From Athripsodes cinereus (lineage: Eukaryota; Arthropoda; Insecta; Trichoptera; Leptoceridae): a stretch of 64,000 nucleotides of DNA. This document shows positions 22,445-33,709 of the stretch, piece after piece. The stretch lies in the NCBI GenBank assembly GCA_947579605.1, contig OX388329.1, positions 28,126,693 through 28,190,692 of the forward strand, given 5' to 3'. The notes under the pieces are model-generated. The model did not search any database. It was not told the DNA's origin and saw only the letters and a program-made list of their open reading frames with translations. A program made the position numbers and the translations under genes. How positions within the stretch are numbered: the first letter of the stretch is position 1; every line of letters begins with the position of its first letter.

Positions 22445-25400
22445 AAAAAAATAATACGGATGATTAACAGTCTGTTAAGATTATTGATGATCAATAGTTG
22501 AGTTAATTATCTTTGTATAATTATAAATCATTGATCCAGATGTACTAGTTTTCTTGAAAGGATAAATAGAAAAGACGAGGAAAAATAACAATAATTACAA
22601 TAGATATTTTTATTGATTCACATGCAGGTACGTAATATTATGCTCCAGATCATTAGCTTTTACCTTGAGATAAATAAAAAATATAATTTAATTAATTACA
22701 AAGTGTGTATAACTTCGTCTACGATATGTGTTGATGATTAAGCGTTATTATGTAAGATTGAAGAATCGCAAAAGAATCAGTGATTGACCATGCCTCACGA
22801 TGCATTGAGTCATTGAGAATGGAAAAAAATACAGAAGCAAATTCATTGTTTACTTAAGGAATGACGTGACATTTAAGATAAAAAAAATATTTATGAATAA
22901 TGACAACGCTAGTCATTAAACTTCGCAATGAACTGCAGTAAGCTGTTTCTTACTTTATTAAGTACAAAGTGAATAAAGGTACTCTTAAAAAATGACACAG
23001 AAATACTTAAAAATCGTTAAGATTAGTCTCCTTTCGATATAACTAGGATTTATATCCTATATGATGAAATATTGAGTATTACTTTGAAATCAAGGTAGAA
23101 AACTAGTAAAAACTTAGACAAATTTAGTTTAATAATGTGCTAAATTTACAAACAAATACATACAAGTTCATGTATCTTAAAATAGAATAGCGAATCATTG
23201 TTTGTATAAAATATACTTGAAGTAAATTAACAGTATACTTGCATGTAAATTTTCAATTCTCTGCAGGAAACGTTGCAATGCTATACGCGGATGGCTGCAC
23301 AAGAGATGAAGCAGCAAATATAATATTTGCAGATCGGAAATAAATCTGCATGCAATGGATCGTGATAACACGGTATTGATTTGTACAAATTGAGGGCATC
23401 TTTGATTAAAAACGACCTTATCTATAGTTCAGTTTCACAGTTTCGATAACACCTTTCAAAAAAAAAGTAAAATGTATTATAGGTTAGTTATTCTTGAACT
23501 AAATGCTCCCTACAGCCAGGAATAACGGCTGAATGATACAGAACAAAAAGTGTGCTCTAATGATTGGAAAAATAAAAAAAAAGTAAAAAAAAAAGAATTT
23601 GACAAAGAAGGAAGAAAATGGGAGTGTTGTATTCAAAAAGATTTAAGACGTTGCTTTCAGTGTAGAATTTGATTGCGAATTCTTTTTGTCAAAAAGATAA
23701 TTTTATTATTTATTTTTGAGGTGAACGGAAAATTTAAAATGGGTAATATCGTAAATATATCATGAAAAATATTAAGTAGAATAATTAATGCACATACATA
23801 AATTTAGGGGTCTAATCGTTCAATAATAAACGAATGCATGACCCATGTCTCGATAGAGAATGACGTAAAATAACTTTGACTTTGTACTAGAGACAAACAA
23901 AATTATTATTATGATAATATATTTGATAGGGACATTTGTGTGCGGGAAATTCGACTTGACAAGTAAATCCCAAAAAAAAACATGAGTGTTTTTGTGTAAG
24001 GTAGATGTATAAACATATTTGGTAACATTATGTACTCGTATTAAAAATGCTACAGTAGTACCAACTTCTACAAATAAATTGTTTAGTTTATGATAGAGTA
24101 ATGATTAATACTGTAGGTATTTATTTATTAAAACTCCGATTAAAATACGGCATTTCACTTCAACCAATACTTTACAAGAGTGACTTCGACGCAAAAATTT
24201 ACTTCGTATTAATAGGCTTTCTTAAGAAGAGGTAGCCATGTGGTGATTTCAGACTATTTCCTATATCAGTCTACTAATTAATTAAGAATCTTAATTAACT
24301 TCGTTCATCGAGTCCTTCTAATTACCATACCAACTTACCATATCATTTGAATCATCCGATTAAAGTCTGCAAATAAGAATAAATCAGTAACTATCCACTA
24401 ATTAGTAATATCGAACTAAAATCTATTACGGACTTTTAATTACTCCCTGAGGCACGCCGGATATTAAAAACAAAACAGCAACATCGATAGAATAAAATTA
24501 CCAGTGTTTTTTTTTTCAAATAACTGAGTTAAGAATCACAATTTTCACCACGCTTTTCGTAATAATGGAAAGGTTCAGCTATCATTGTTACTGTAAAAAA
24601 AGGCTAGTGGAACATCTTGACGGCGAAAAAACAGTTTTCTCGAAATAATTATTGTAACTGGATATTTTGACAATATGGCTAGGATTATCGGGATTAAGTA
24701 TCTGTTTTTGCAGAATACTTCACAGTGTGTAAGAGCAATGCGTCTTTTTTCTTCTTCTTATTTTTATGAATGTATCAACTCTCTGTGTGTGTCACTGTTG
24801 AATAAATAAAAATAGTGTCTTAAGAGAGTTTTTTTCTTTATACACATGAATATATTAGTATTTTTGGAATCAGATTGACAATGTCCCAACAAGACGAAAG
24901 ACGTCTCTCTCGTATATAAATCGAATAGCAGAATAAAAAACTTGCTGTATTTATTGTATAATTTTACTACAAGTAAACACCGAGACAGTTAATAAATTAA
25001 GAGTGTCTTTTTTTTCATTACATGAGTAGCTAAGGAGGGTCACTTCAGAGAAAAAAGAGTGAAAGGAAATATACAAAAGGATAAATTATTGTAAACAGAA
25101 TGAACGGACCATGTTCTTTACGCAATGCGTTCCTAAGAATTTTATCATCATACATATGATTATAAAATAACAAAAAATACCGTTTGTTATTTCATATGAT
25201 TACGAGTGAATGTCCTCAAGATAATACAAGTATTGCTTTTACAACACTCAATAATATTATTAACAACAGCATATTAATACGAGAGTTTGTTCAATAAGCA
25301 CTGTATTCACAATAATACGGTTGACAGATCGCGGAATATATCACGCCATGATAAGAGTATTTACCATATCATAAAATGACTGCGATAAAAGGGATCACAC

Positions 25401-26000
25401 CAACCAACACTCGCTCGGAGTATTTTTAATAATGTTGTGAGTAGTTACACAGATAAAACCAATGAGAATACATAATTATTATAATTACAATAGGTACATA
25501 ATGCGTATTTTTACGTATAATGAATAATAATAATATGTAGGTACTATGATAACAGTCTAAAAAAACTAGCAGCGCAAAAGTCTACTTTGTATTATGAAAC
25601 GTAAGGAATAACGCGGAAAATATCTAAGACAAAGTATGAATTTGTCAGTAAAATTTACGTACACTCAAGAACATAATTATTTTGTATTGTGTTTTTAGAA
25701 ATGAATTATTGACGTCTTACTTTTAACATATCTCACGATAGAGCGGAAATTATGACTAAAATTTTATAGCAAAATATGATGTTGATACATTTCCAAAAAC
25801 TGCTGTATCATTGCAACAAATTTGTTGACTTGACTGTGCAATTAGATTTAACTAAAGCCTAAGGTTATTGATGAAATAATCTAAAAATAAATCTTCTAAA
25901 ATGCTGTAATTGTTGACGAAAAATGATCGCCCCTTCGACATTCTTGAAAGTTCTGTCTTTTCTCTTCTCGCTCAAACTGAATATACTAATAGACATAATC
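22445..26000. other. AT-rich intron DNA, nothing recognised
   Basis: About 3.5 kb of the catalase intron without a coding frame, shared repeat or RNA gene that I could support. Confidence 0.5.
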
Positions 26001-26007
26001 ATGTCGC

Positions 26008-26515
26008 AAAAATAATACATCAAATTTAGCAATTAAACATAATCTATTAAACTCACAAAATGTAATTCCTTATTATAAATACAACCCGGAACCGGTTTTA
26101 GAAAATCAAAATTACAGGTTCTATTATGATAAAACAATAATAACAGATAGAGAAATACATCATAATAGACCCGATTTAGTATTACATGATAAACGTAACA
26201 AAATAACGTACCTAATAGACATCGCTGTCCCAAATACACATAATATACAAACAACCGTCGCAGAAAAAATACGTAAATATACAGAACTAGCAGGAGAAAT
26301 AAAAAATATTTGGCATTGGTCCGTTTATATAATATGTACCTTTAGTCATGTCAGCTACAGGGGTAACTCCGAAATCTTTAATAAATAATTTACAAAAATT
26401 AGATTCACCGGTTAATTTGTACATTAAAATTCAAGAATCTATTATAATAAACACTTGTAATATTGTAAAAAAGTTTTTGAACACAGATATTTCAGGCACA
26501 ATGCTGGTATTTTGA
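26008..26515 (+). pseudogene. LINE fragment with restriction-enzyme-like endonuclease domain
   Basis: The first frame reads PYYKYNPEPVLENQNYRFYY, then NRPDLVLHDKRNKITYLIDI and AVPNTHNIQTTVAEKIRKYT. The RPD...TYLIDIAVP pattern is the core of the PD-(D/E)XK-like endonuclease at the C-terminus of some non-LTR elements. Near 26330 the frame shifts, and the end reads VPLVMSATGVTPKSLINNLQ ... NTCNIVKKFL before a stop at 26515. The N-terminal reverse transcriptase is absent. The exact clade (R4/Dong-like or other) cannot be settled here. Confidence 0.7.
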
Positions 26516-26519
26516 ACCC

Positions 26520-27795
26520 GCCTTCTGAGCCTAATCCTTTGATATCCTGTATATCTGGATAGGTGAATTTTTCCCGGCATTAGACTGTTAAGTTTTTGTG
26601 TGACCATGACTGATCATATGGAGACTAATCTGGTTGTATAGTGCTGAGAAGTGTGGATGGCAATTCTGCCGCCGCGTATAAAAAAAATATTTCCAATAAA
26701 TTACTGAACTCCATCTACGATAGTTTACATGAATCGTACACGTATATTTGGAGACAATAAAGATTACGATATATACGTGTGACAGTTTAGTATTGTTGAT
26801 TTGGATCTCAGATGACAGATACTTAACACCTGACGTTATGGAAAGAAGTTCACATAATTTAACACGTATTCTTATAAACATTGATAAATATATTGTACTA
26901 ATTGAAATATTCTATTCATAATATGAAATAGATATCAAGTCATAACTATGCTTTCCTATTGAAGGATATTGATGGACGCATGTGGTTACGTAAACAATTT
27001 TCCAGGGTTTTTCTACGAAGTTTCGTTCAAAATGAGAGCAGTTCTAAATACTATTAATAATATCTAGGATTCCCATGACCCCCGGTGTATCCTGTAAAGC
27101 CGTGATAGATGATTAAGGATACGACTTTATCATCACATCCATAGAATAAAAAAATATTTATGATAACTACGTCTTAACAAAACTCTAAGAATTGTACCTA
27201 TTACTACGTCTGAAGATTTAAAAATATGAAAGTTATTCGAGTTATGACATATTTTACTGTGTGGATTGGGGACATGTTCTAAGCAGATCTGGAGATAAAA
27301 GAGCAAGTGTTCCAAAAAAATTAGTTGGGTATTAAAAAATCTGCTGACCGAAATAAAAAGTTTAACCAAAATGGCTATCGTGAATAATAGCAATCGATAT
27401 ATGGGCGAACTTTCAAAACAATTGGGAAAATACTCAGTTTGAGCATCAGAATAAGAAAGGCTTGTAGAAATTTTGTTTGAAACTGCAGAAGTTAAAGTAG
27501 AAAAAGGAAATCAAAGTAGAGTTAATAACTAACGTCAGTTTCCAAAATCTTCTTTACCGTATTATGAATAATTACAATACTAAATTTTGTGATTTTGAGA
27601 TGTTCGCTGACAATGCTCGTGGCTTCAAAATGTCGATTTTGCGCGGATGAAAATGAATTTCAATGACTTTGTAAGTCGAAATCAGATAACTGTACCTTAT
27701 TATTTATAGTATAGTATAGTTTGTGTTTATTTCTACAAATGAATATGGAGTTTTACAATAATATATTTGCAATAAACGAAATACATAGAAAAGTT
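26520..27795. other. AT-rich intron DNA, nothing recognised
   Basis: Includes the probable 3' UTR of the preceding LINE fragment and several short spurious frames; no other signal. Confidence 0.4.
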
Positions 27796-27802
27796 GTAAG
27801 TG

Positions 27803-27839
27803 AGCACTGATGATGTTAATATAACGAAAGATCTTTGCT
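27803..27839 (+). ncRNA. Hammerhead-like ribozyme motif 1 (canonical core)
   Basis: Order on the plus strand: AGCA (helix I), CTGATGA (exact consensus core), TGTTAATATAAC (helix II, GTTA pairing with TAAC), GAAA, GATC, TT, then TGCT, which pairs with AGCA. The predicted cleavage base is the second T of TT, the H position of NUH. Helix III is only two base pairs with a two-base gap, so it would probably need to act as a dimer, as described for the small hammerheads of Penelope-like elements. An ACAGTGTTTTT motif follows about 45 bases on. Activity is not shown. Confidence 0.5.
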
Positions 27840-27899
27840 AAAATATTTAAAATAAATAACAAGTGAAAGTAAACAGTGTTTTTGATTTTATTTTTATAA

Positions 27900-29330
27900 C
27901 AAAATTTATTAGAAATACATAGATGCAAACATTCCTATCAAAATATGATATGAGAGCTCAACGACATCTAAAAAAAATATATACATAGAGAAGTATTATT
28001 TATCTTGTATTACACTCCACAGAGGCAAAGGTTATATAAGAAAAAAATAATCGTGCGATGTACAAAATACATCCACACAGTTCAAATAACAATATTTTTA
28101 TGTAGGCACAACAGTGACGGGTACTGCCTAATATATATGTGACAAAACATTATTTACAATTTTTGATAATTTTCTGTAAAAATGATTTGAAATAAAAATA
28201 TGAATTTTAGTAAAATAGTATTAAAAACTGTTGTATAGTTTGTGCTTTGAAAGACTTGGATATAAACAATAGCTATAACAGGGGTCTCTGGAGGAATGTG
28301 TGTATGCGATACAAGTATAAAAATGTTTACATAGTACTTGAAATGAAATTAAATAAATCATATGATACATGAAAAACACTGCTAAGCTGTTGAAAATTTA
28401 AAAAAACGCGAACCAGTTTTACTAGAATCGTCGAATTCAACAAAAATTTGTAGAATTATACAGTATTTTTAATTGTTATATTTTTATCTTTAAAAACGCA
28501 TAATTTGTTCCTTTTCATACTCCCTACTAAAATTTTAACAAAAACACTACAACACCGCCTCAAAAATACTACAATTTGAGAAATGTGTGAGGTTCAAGAT
28601 GTTAGATGGGAGATAACAGCGGAGATATAGGTACGAACACGTCTAAAGAATAAACGATGCCTGAATCCTAAATATAAGTCGCCAGTTAAGGTACCAAGGG
28701 AAAATTAATTATAATAAAATCGATATTATGTTTAACGGATAGAGCATTAAATTCTGTAAAAATTATAGGTATACTAGGGGCATTCATTACTAACACAAGA
28801 CGTACAAACTAAATTAAATAAGATCAATAATTTTCAAACTAAAATAGTTTGTTGTTCATAATAAAATACAACGAAATTCTAATTGGTACATTGTTTAAAG
28901 CAGTTGTGTGATCGAAGTATGCCTTATATTATAAGTATGATTATATATATGATAATACCGTTATATTGACCCGAGAATGACAATGTCGAATGTATTTATT
29001 ATAGCTTAAAAATATACAGGTATGTATTATAGTAGAACTCTACGTTCAAACAGAACAATAAATTCTATAATATATACCCACACTTCTGTATATAGTAAAA
29101 CACCAATACTTTTAATATTCACCGGTCGTACGGTGGCTTTATAGTTACTTTGCGTTCGCGTGGACGAAATCCAAAGAGAATTATTAATGTTATAACTATT
29201 AAAGATAATAATATACTATTTATCGATTTCAAAGGCCACTTAACAAAATATATGGCATGATTGTGAAAATTAATAGGAAGTTATGAATCGATCTTCATTC
29301 ATAATTAAGGTTTCGATATGTCCTTTCATA
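27900..29330. other. AT-rich intron DNA, nothing recognised
   Basis: No supported feature. Confidence 0.45.
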
Positions 29331-29337
29331 ACATATT

Positions 29338-29480
29338 AAAATTGTTGAAGGGTGTTTGTGTTTACACTGTGAAAATTTAAATTAAATAATTTATAAATAA
29401 TTAAAAACAGTTATATTTTCACAATATTTATTTAAACTCTAACGTTTTCGCCCACTTCAATGGGCATTCTCAAGATGTTA
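29338..29480 (-). repeat. Copy of the hammerhead-like repeat also found at 51310-51635
   Basis: The minus strand carries TTGAGAA (29473-29467), a GCCCA/TGGGC stem, GAAA (29449-29446), ACGT, TA, GAG, then AAATAAATATTGTGAAAATA and a long AT-rich end with GGGTGTTTGTGTTTACACTG-like complement. The same text, in plus orientation and split by an insertion, is at 51310-51635. The core reads TTGAGAA rather than CTGANGA in both copies. Confidence 0.65.
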
Positions 29481-30156
29481 AATGATAATTGAATATTAAA
29501 ATGTAAGATGATAATTGAATCAAAACTAAACTGTTTTGCTCTAGAACCTTTCAATCTTTTGCACAAACGTAACTATTCATATGCCTTGAGAAAGAATTCG
29601 TACAAAAATCATACAAAAACATTCACCGTCTTATAAAAAGCTTTCCGATTGTCCTGAATGCTTTAATTTCCATCAAGAAGAAGGTATTCTGTTTGTTAAA
29701 CATAATTTGAGTTCGCTGGCTTCTTTACTTGTGCGAACTTTTATAATTTAAATTATAGATTTCGCAATAGATAATATAGATTTCAAAAAAGTTTGGGTGT
29801 AATTAAAAAGAATCTAATGAATTATTTTATATCTGTTTCTTCCATACTTATAAAGTTTGATCTTTTATTAACATGATAGAGACCAATTCAAACAACATAC
29901 ATGTTCAGAGATAAATTCAATGTATGTTGATGCCGAAATACAAGTTTTATCTCAACATTGCTGGTAAGTATAAGAAGCTATATTTTAAACCAGTTTGTGA
30001 AGAAGTACAGCGAGCTAGTGAGTAAGGTAAGAAGACAACAGAAAGCTGGTCGAATGGGTTACAAGCAGAAATAAATTTGTACGTACTTTTAATAATTATT
30101 ATGACTTGCTCTGGGATGCATTTTGATATTAACTGTAAGAGTAACGTACTATAGTA

Positions 30157-30418
30157 ACATCCCGTGGAGCACCCGGTAAAGAATTGGTCTCCCACTCTTC
30201 TGCGTAAGTTTTCGAGTGTCCTGTAAAAGGCAGGTGTTCGAAAAAAATAAGACATTTTACATCTTGAGTTCAGCGTTGAGGTTTGCCACCCATCCTGAAT
30301 GTCTTGATTTTATACTGGCACGAAGAGGACAGTTTGTATGTTTCTTACATACAGCTGATCTGCTGGCTACCCCACTTGTGGGATGTGCCGTGATGGTATA
30401 GTAGTAGTATAGTAACGT
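30157..30418 (+). repeat. SINE-B copy 5, near full length
   Basis: Starts CGTGGAGCACCCGGTAAAGA, passes through TCTCCCACTCTTCTGCGTAA and CACCCATCCTGAATGTCTTG, and ends CTACCCCACTTGTGGGATGT then GCCGTGATGGTATAGTAGTAG-like tail. It contains a 61-codon open frame (30216-30401) whose counterpart is also open in the copy at 44373-44635. Its head has a GTGTTCGA that only weakly resembles a Pol III B box. Confidence 0.8.
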
Positions 30419-30419
30419 A

Positions 30420-30925
30420 CTGGTACGTTTTCCACTATAATACATATTTTGTGAAAAACTATTACCAAACATAGATATGTAAAATCAACATGAGCGATGT
30501 TTCGTAATTTTTATTTGTAATTTAATTATCAACGGCAACGAATGTTTACTGTAAACAACACGATAATACAAAATTGTACTTATCATAATTATAACAAACA
30601 ACGTTATGCCAATCACCAAAAATACAGCTTGTATTTATCACCCTTGCAAAAAATGTCACGGGTAAACATTGATAGTATTTTTCTTGAAAAGACTAAGCTG
30701 ATTCGTTATAAGACGCAATGTTAATGAAATGTGATTCAATTTAAGAAAGAAAATATAAGTTTTACAAACAATGTGATTAAGTTTTTCAAAAATTTTGCAG
30801 AAATATGAGCAAAACATTTTTGAAAAACTCGATTGTGTATGAATCAAATGCTGGAGAATTTAGAGCAGATTTTAAAGGGTATATAATATACATTTCATCT
30901 ATAATTGAAGGATTGACTATGTAAC
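30420..30925. other. AT-rich intron DNA, nothing recognised
   Basis: Short open frames on both strands here have no coding character. Confidence 0.4.
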
Positions 30926-30929
30926 AGTT

Positions 30930-31725
30930 TTTAGACATTTTGAGTATTTTTAAACGAGTAATCCACAATGCATTTCTGTTACTTGATTATATTATATAGA
31001 TCGCGATCGATTTCAGCAAAACCGTTGCCATTGACGAGCAATTATTAATGACAAGTATTTGAAACGGTTTGCTGAAATTGATCGCGATCTATATATCGTG
31101 GGTTCAATGCTAGAACTAGACATCTCAAATTTGATCGTTATAAATTATGTATTCCCGATGTTTGCCTTTAATGTTTTGAGTAATTTCTAGTAATAATTAT
31201 GAATTGAGAGCCTTCCTTATACTGTAATCAAAGTGTTTCAATAATATATATAATATTAATTACTATCCTTCTCAGTGTAATGTCATGATTTATCCATTAC
31301 CTCAAAACTATTGATTTTGAGTTGTCTAGTTTTATCATTGAACCCACGATATAATCAAGTGACAAGTGCATTGTGGAATACTCGTTTTCAGACATTCAAA
31401 AAAGGTATACATCTTTCTAGAATACTATTGAATTGAGAGCAAATGTAAAGAACAAACCCAAATGATCTAGGCGAGAATTAATATTTTGAAAATTGAAGAA
31501 GTTTGAAAAAATTTTAACAATCAATGTCTGTTTGCTGAATTAAATCGCGATCTATATATCATCAAATAACAGAATTGCATTGTGGAATACTCGTTTTCAA
31601 ACATTCAAAAAGGTTATACATCTTTCGAGAATAGTATTGAGTAGAAACCAAACGTAAAGAACAAACCCATTTGATATGGGCGAGAATTAATATTTGGAAG
31701 ATTAAAAGAGTTAGATATTTTTGAC
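30930..31725. repeat. Cluster of nested inverted and direct repeats
   Basis: Three kinds of repeat interlock. B arms at 30995-31026 and 31063-31095 (TATAGATCGCGATC and its complement, about 32 bp). C arms at 31093-31109 and 31336-31352, an exact inverted match of ATATCGTGGGTTCAATG, extending imperfectly to about 45 bp. An A unit of about 165 bp (GCATTGTGGAATACTCGTTT) present twice in direct order (31353-31520 and 31560-31725) and once in part, inverted (30930-30994). No coding frame. It looks like a fold-back transposon with a tandem duplication. Confidence 0.65.
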
Positions 31726-31729
31726 CATT

Positions 31730-32080
31730 TTGTATGATTGCAGGTAAAAATGTAATATAATATAATCTACAAAATGAAATATCGAGTGCTTACGTGAAAT
31801 ACCGACCGTACGAAGTTAGTAAAAAGATGACTTGACACTTATTATTCCTGTATGTTCTACGAAGCTAATAATATCATTATTATTATTATTGAAAAACAAA
31901 GGTCAAACAATACATAGGTATGTATGTATGTACATTATACTGTCGTCTGATTAAAAATACCCGGGACTTGTTATGTAAGCTAATACAACACGTTGAGTCA
32001 TTACCATATTTGAAAATAATTTAATACTTTAAATAAAACGCTAACATTATAATACACAATCCTAATAATTATATAGTGGG
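31730..32080. other. AT-rich intron DNA with short ATT and TATG repeats
   Basis: Small microsatellite-like runs near 31865 and 31920; nothing else. Confidence 0.4.
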
Positions 32081-32169
32081 TTACAATCCATTGGATTGGT
32101 CTGCAACGAGTTTGGATTTTCTTCTCCATTCCTCCCTACTTTCAGCTAGTCTCTTTAATTCTACGTATG

Positions 32170-32631
32170 TAGGGTTGCCAGATGGTATCCAAAAGGAGGA
32201 CATGTCCTCCTTTTTTTATATTTTGTCCTCCCGTCCTTCCTTACCTACTGTAAGTCCTCCTTTTTGCTAAACATCAGGTTCTGCGAGCTTTATTTTTTTA
32301 TAAGCGCACATAACGCAAATGTGGAAAGAGTTTTTTCACTGATTAATACTTAGTGGAGCAAAGAGAGGAATAAACTAAGTGTGAAGTCAGTTAAATCTTT
32401 AATTCTTACTCAATACAATTTCAAAAACATGACATGTGACGACTTTTATAATTATTTATTAAAAAACCAAGAACTTCTTTCCGAAATTGGCAGCTCAGCT
32501 AAATATGATTAAAATAAAGTAAAATAATATAAAAAATTTGCTTAATTTCTGAATGTCCTCCTTTTTTACAAAAAATCCTCCTTTTTAGACCCATCTGTCC
32601 TCCTTTATCAGATTATCATCTGGCAACCCTA
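32170..32631 (+). mobile_element. hAT element, 462-bp deletion derivative
   Basis: Terminal repeats TAGGGTTGCCAGATG and CATCTGGCAACCCTA, flanked by the perfect 8-bp duplication TACGTATG (32162-32169 and 32632-32639). Runs of GTCCTCCTTTTT lie near both ends in both orientations and may be subterminal transposase sites. Internally it keeps the last part of a transposase (separate entry), so it derives from an autonomous hAT by internal deletion. Confidence 0.92.
32303..32512 (+). pseudogene. Remnant of hAT transposase C-terminal dimerisation domain
   Basis: The frame reads SAHNANVERVFSLINT, an in-frame TAG, then WSKERNKLSVKSVKSLILTQ and YNFKNMTCDDFYNYLLKNQE, ending at TAA 32510-32512. The NANVERVFSL...RNKLS pattern is the hallmark of the hAT C-terminal domain (S-x-x-N-x-ERxFS...RNxL). 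One premature stop (probably CAG to TAG, since NTQW is expected) and the missing RNase H part make it inactive. Confidence 0.85.
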
Positions 32632-32669
32632 TACGTATGTGCCACAGTTCATGTCCTTCTTCAGTTGGT

Positions 32670-33225
32670 ATATATAAATGTCTCTTGCAAGAGACAATCA
32701 CAATACGCATACAAAAATGTATTTTGCGTATGTTTTCCAGTCGAACCTAAGATAGAATCAATACTACATACGTACCTTTCTATAATTCAAAATTTCCTAT
32801 AGTAAGGAGAGATTGAAGACCAATCAGACATCTCATCATATTGGAGAAACATGTTTATTCAATATTACATAGTACAAAATTTAATCGGAAAAAGTGAAGT
32901 TTCTGCATTTTAATGTCTTCCAATTGGATTCCGAGTGTACAGTGTAAATATGGCTTTCTAATTAAGATGTCCGATTGATTTTGTCATCTGCGCATTGCGT
33001 TCAATTTCAGTTGAACAAACAAAAAAAAATATTAAATATTCTAAACTAAATATAGTAAACACTCTAGCGCGATTTGTAAGAGGCAATCCATTAGATGTAT
33101 TATAAAGCTTCTTAAAGATATCGAACACAAATATAATTATAGATGACAGAAGGATTTCTATTTCTAAAACGTCCGTTGATATCAGCGCTGGCTACAACCT
33201 TTTTTAATATATATATTTTTTTTAA
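32670..33225. other. AT-rich intron DNA, nothing recognised
   Basis: No supported feature. Confidence 0.4.
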
Positions 33226-33283
33226 TTTAGATAATAAATATTTAAAGAAAAAACACTGTTTACTTTCATTTAAAATTGTTATA

Positions 33284-33325
33284 TTATTAAAAGCTTTTCG
33301 GACATACGTCCATCTTCAGTAATAA
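33284..33325 (-). ncRNA. Hammerhead-like ribozyme motif 2
   Basis: On the minus strand: TTATTA (helix I, 33325-33320), CTGAAGA (33319-33313, consensus CTGANGA), hairpin TGGACGTATGTCC (GGAC/GTCC), GAAA (33299-33296), AGCT, TT, then TAATAA, which pairs fully with TTATTA. The order and spacing equal those of motif 1, although the bases of every helix differ, which suggests selection or descent on structure. An ACAGTGTTTTTTC motif follows about 40 bases downstream. Confidence 0.5.
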
Positions 33326-33525
33326 TTACTTATAACTAATGACAAATGACAAATTGATGGTACATGATAATACAAAATTAATTGTGGGGAGGGGGAGTGG
33401 GCGGGGTTAATAGAGATGTAATATGGATATGTGAAGGTATTGGCAGAGATATTATTTTTAGGCAATGTAGGCTTTTTTAATACATTTGTATAGTGCCAAA
33501 ATTTGTACATAAATTGGTAAAAAAG

Positions 33526-33702
33526 ATTTTTTTTTAAAGATATTCTGGGTTTTGTTATAAATCCAAATACAACGTTATACACCTTTCACAGTAAGCTCAA
33601 AGCTTGTGTCGTGAAAGGGGAGTTTGCCGGCACCTGGGATCGAACCACGGTCCCCTTGTTCACGAGGCCGAGACTCTACCTCCAGGCTACCGACGAACTC
33701 GT
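33526..33702 (-). mobile_element. SINE-A copy 2, full length
   Basis: The minus strand starts GAGTTCGTCGGTAGCCTGGA, with a GGTAGAGTCTCGGCCTCGTG stretch typical of a tRNA-like A-box and arm region, then GGTTCGATCCCAGGTGCCGG as B box. The tRNA-unrelated body (CTCCCCTTTCACGACACAAG) follows, ending AACCCAGAATATCTTT with poly-A. This is the most complete of three copies and defines the family at about 175 bp. Confidence 0.85.
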
Positions 33703-33709
33703 GTTATGC

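Larger units (their letters stand above)
32081..32668 (-). pseudogene. RTE-like LINE C-terminal fragment, split by a hAT element
   Basis: When the hAT element and one copy of its target duplication are skipped, the minus strand reads LKKDMNCGTYVELKRLAESR, then EEWRRKSKLVADQSNGL and a stop at 32083-32081. The frame is open across the insertion point, so the hAT landed in an already present LINE end without other damage. The ELKRLAESREEWR block is a common LINE C-terminus in insects. Confidence 0.75.
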
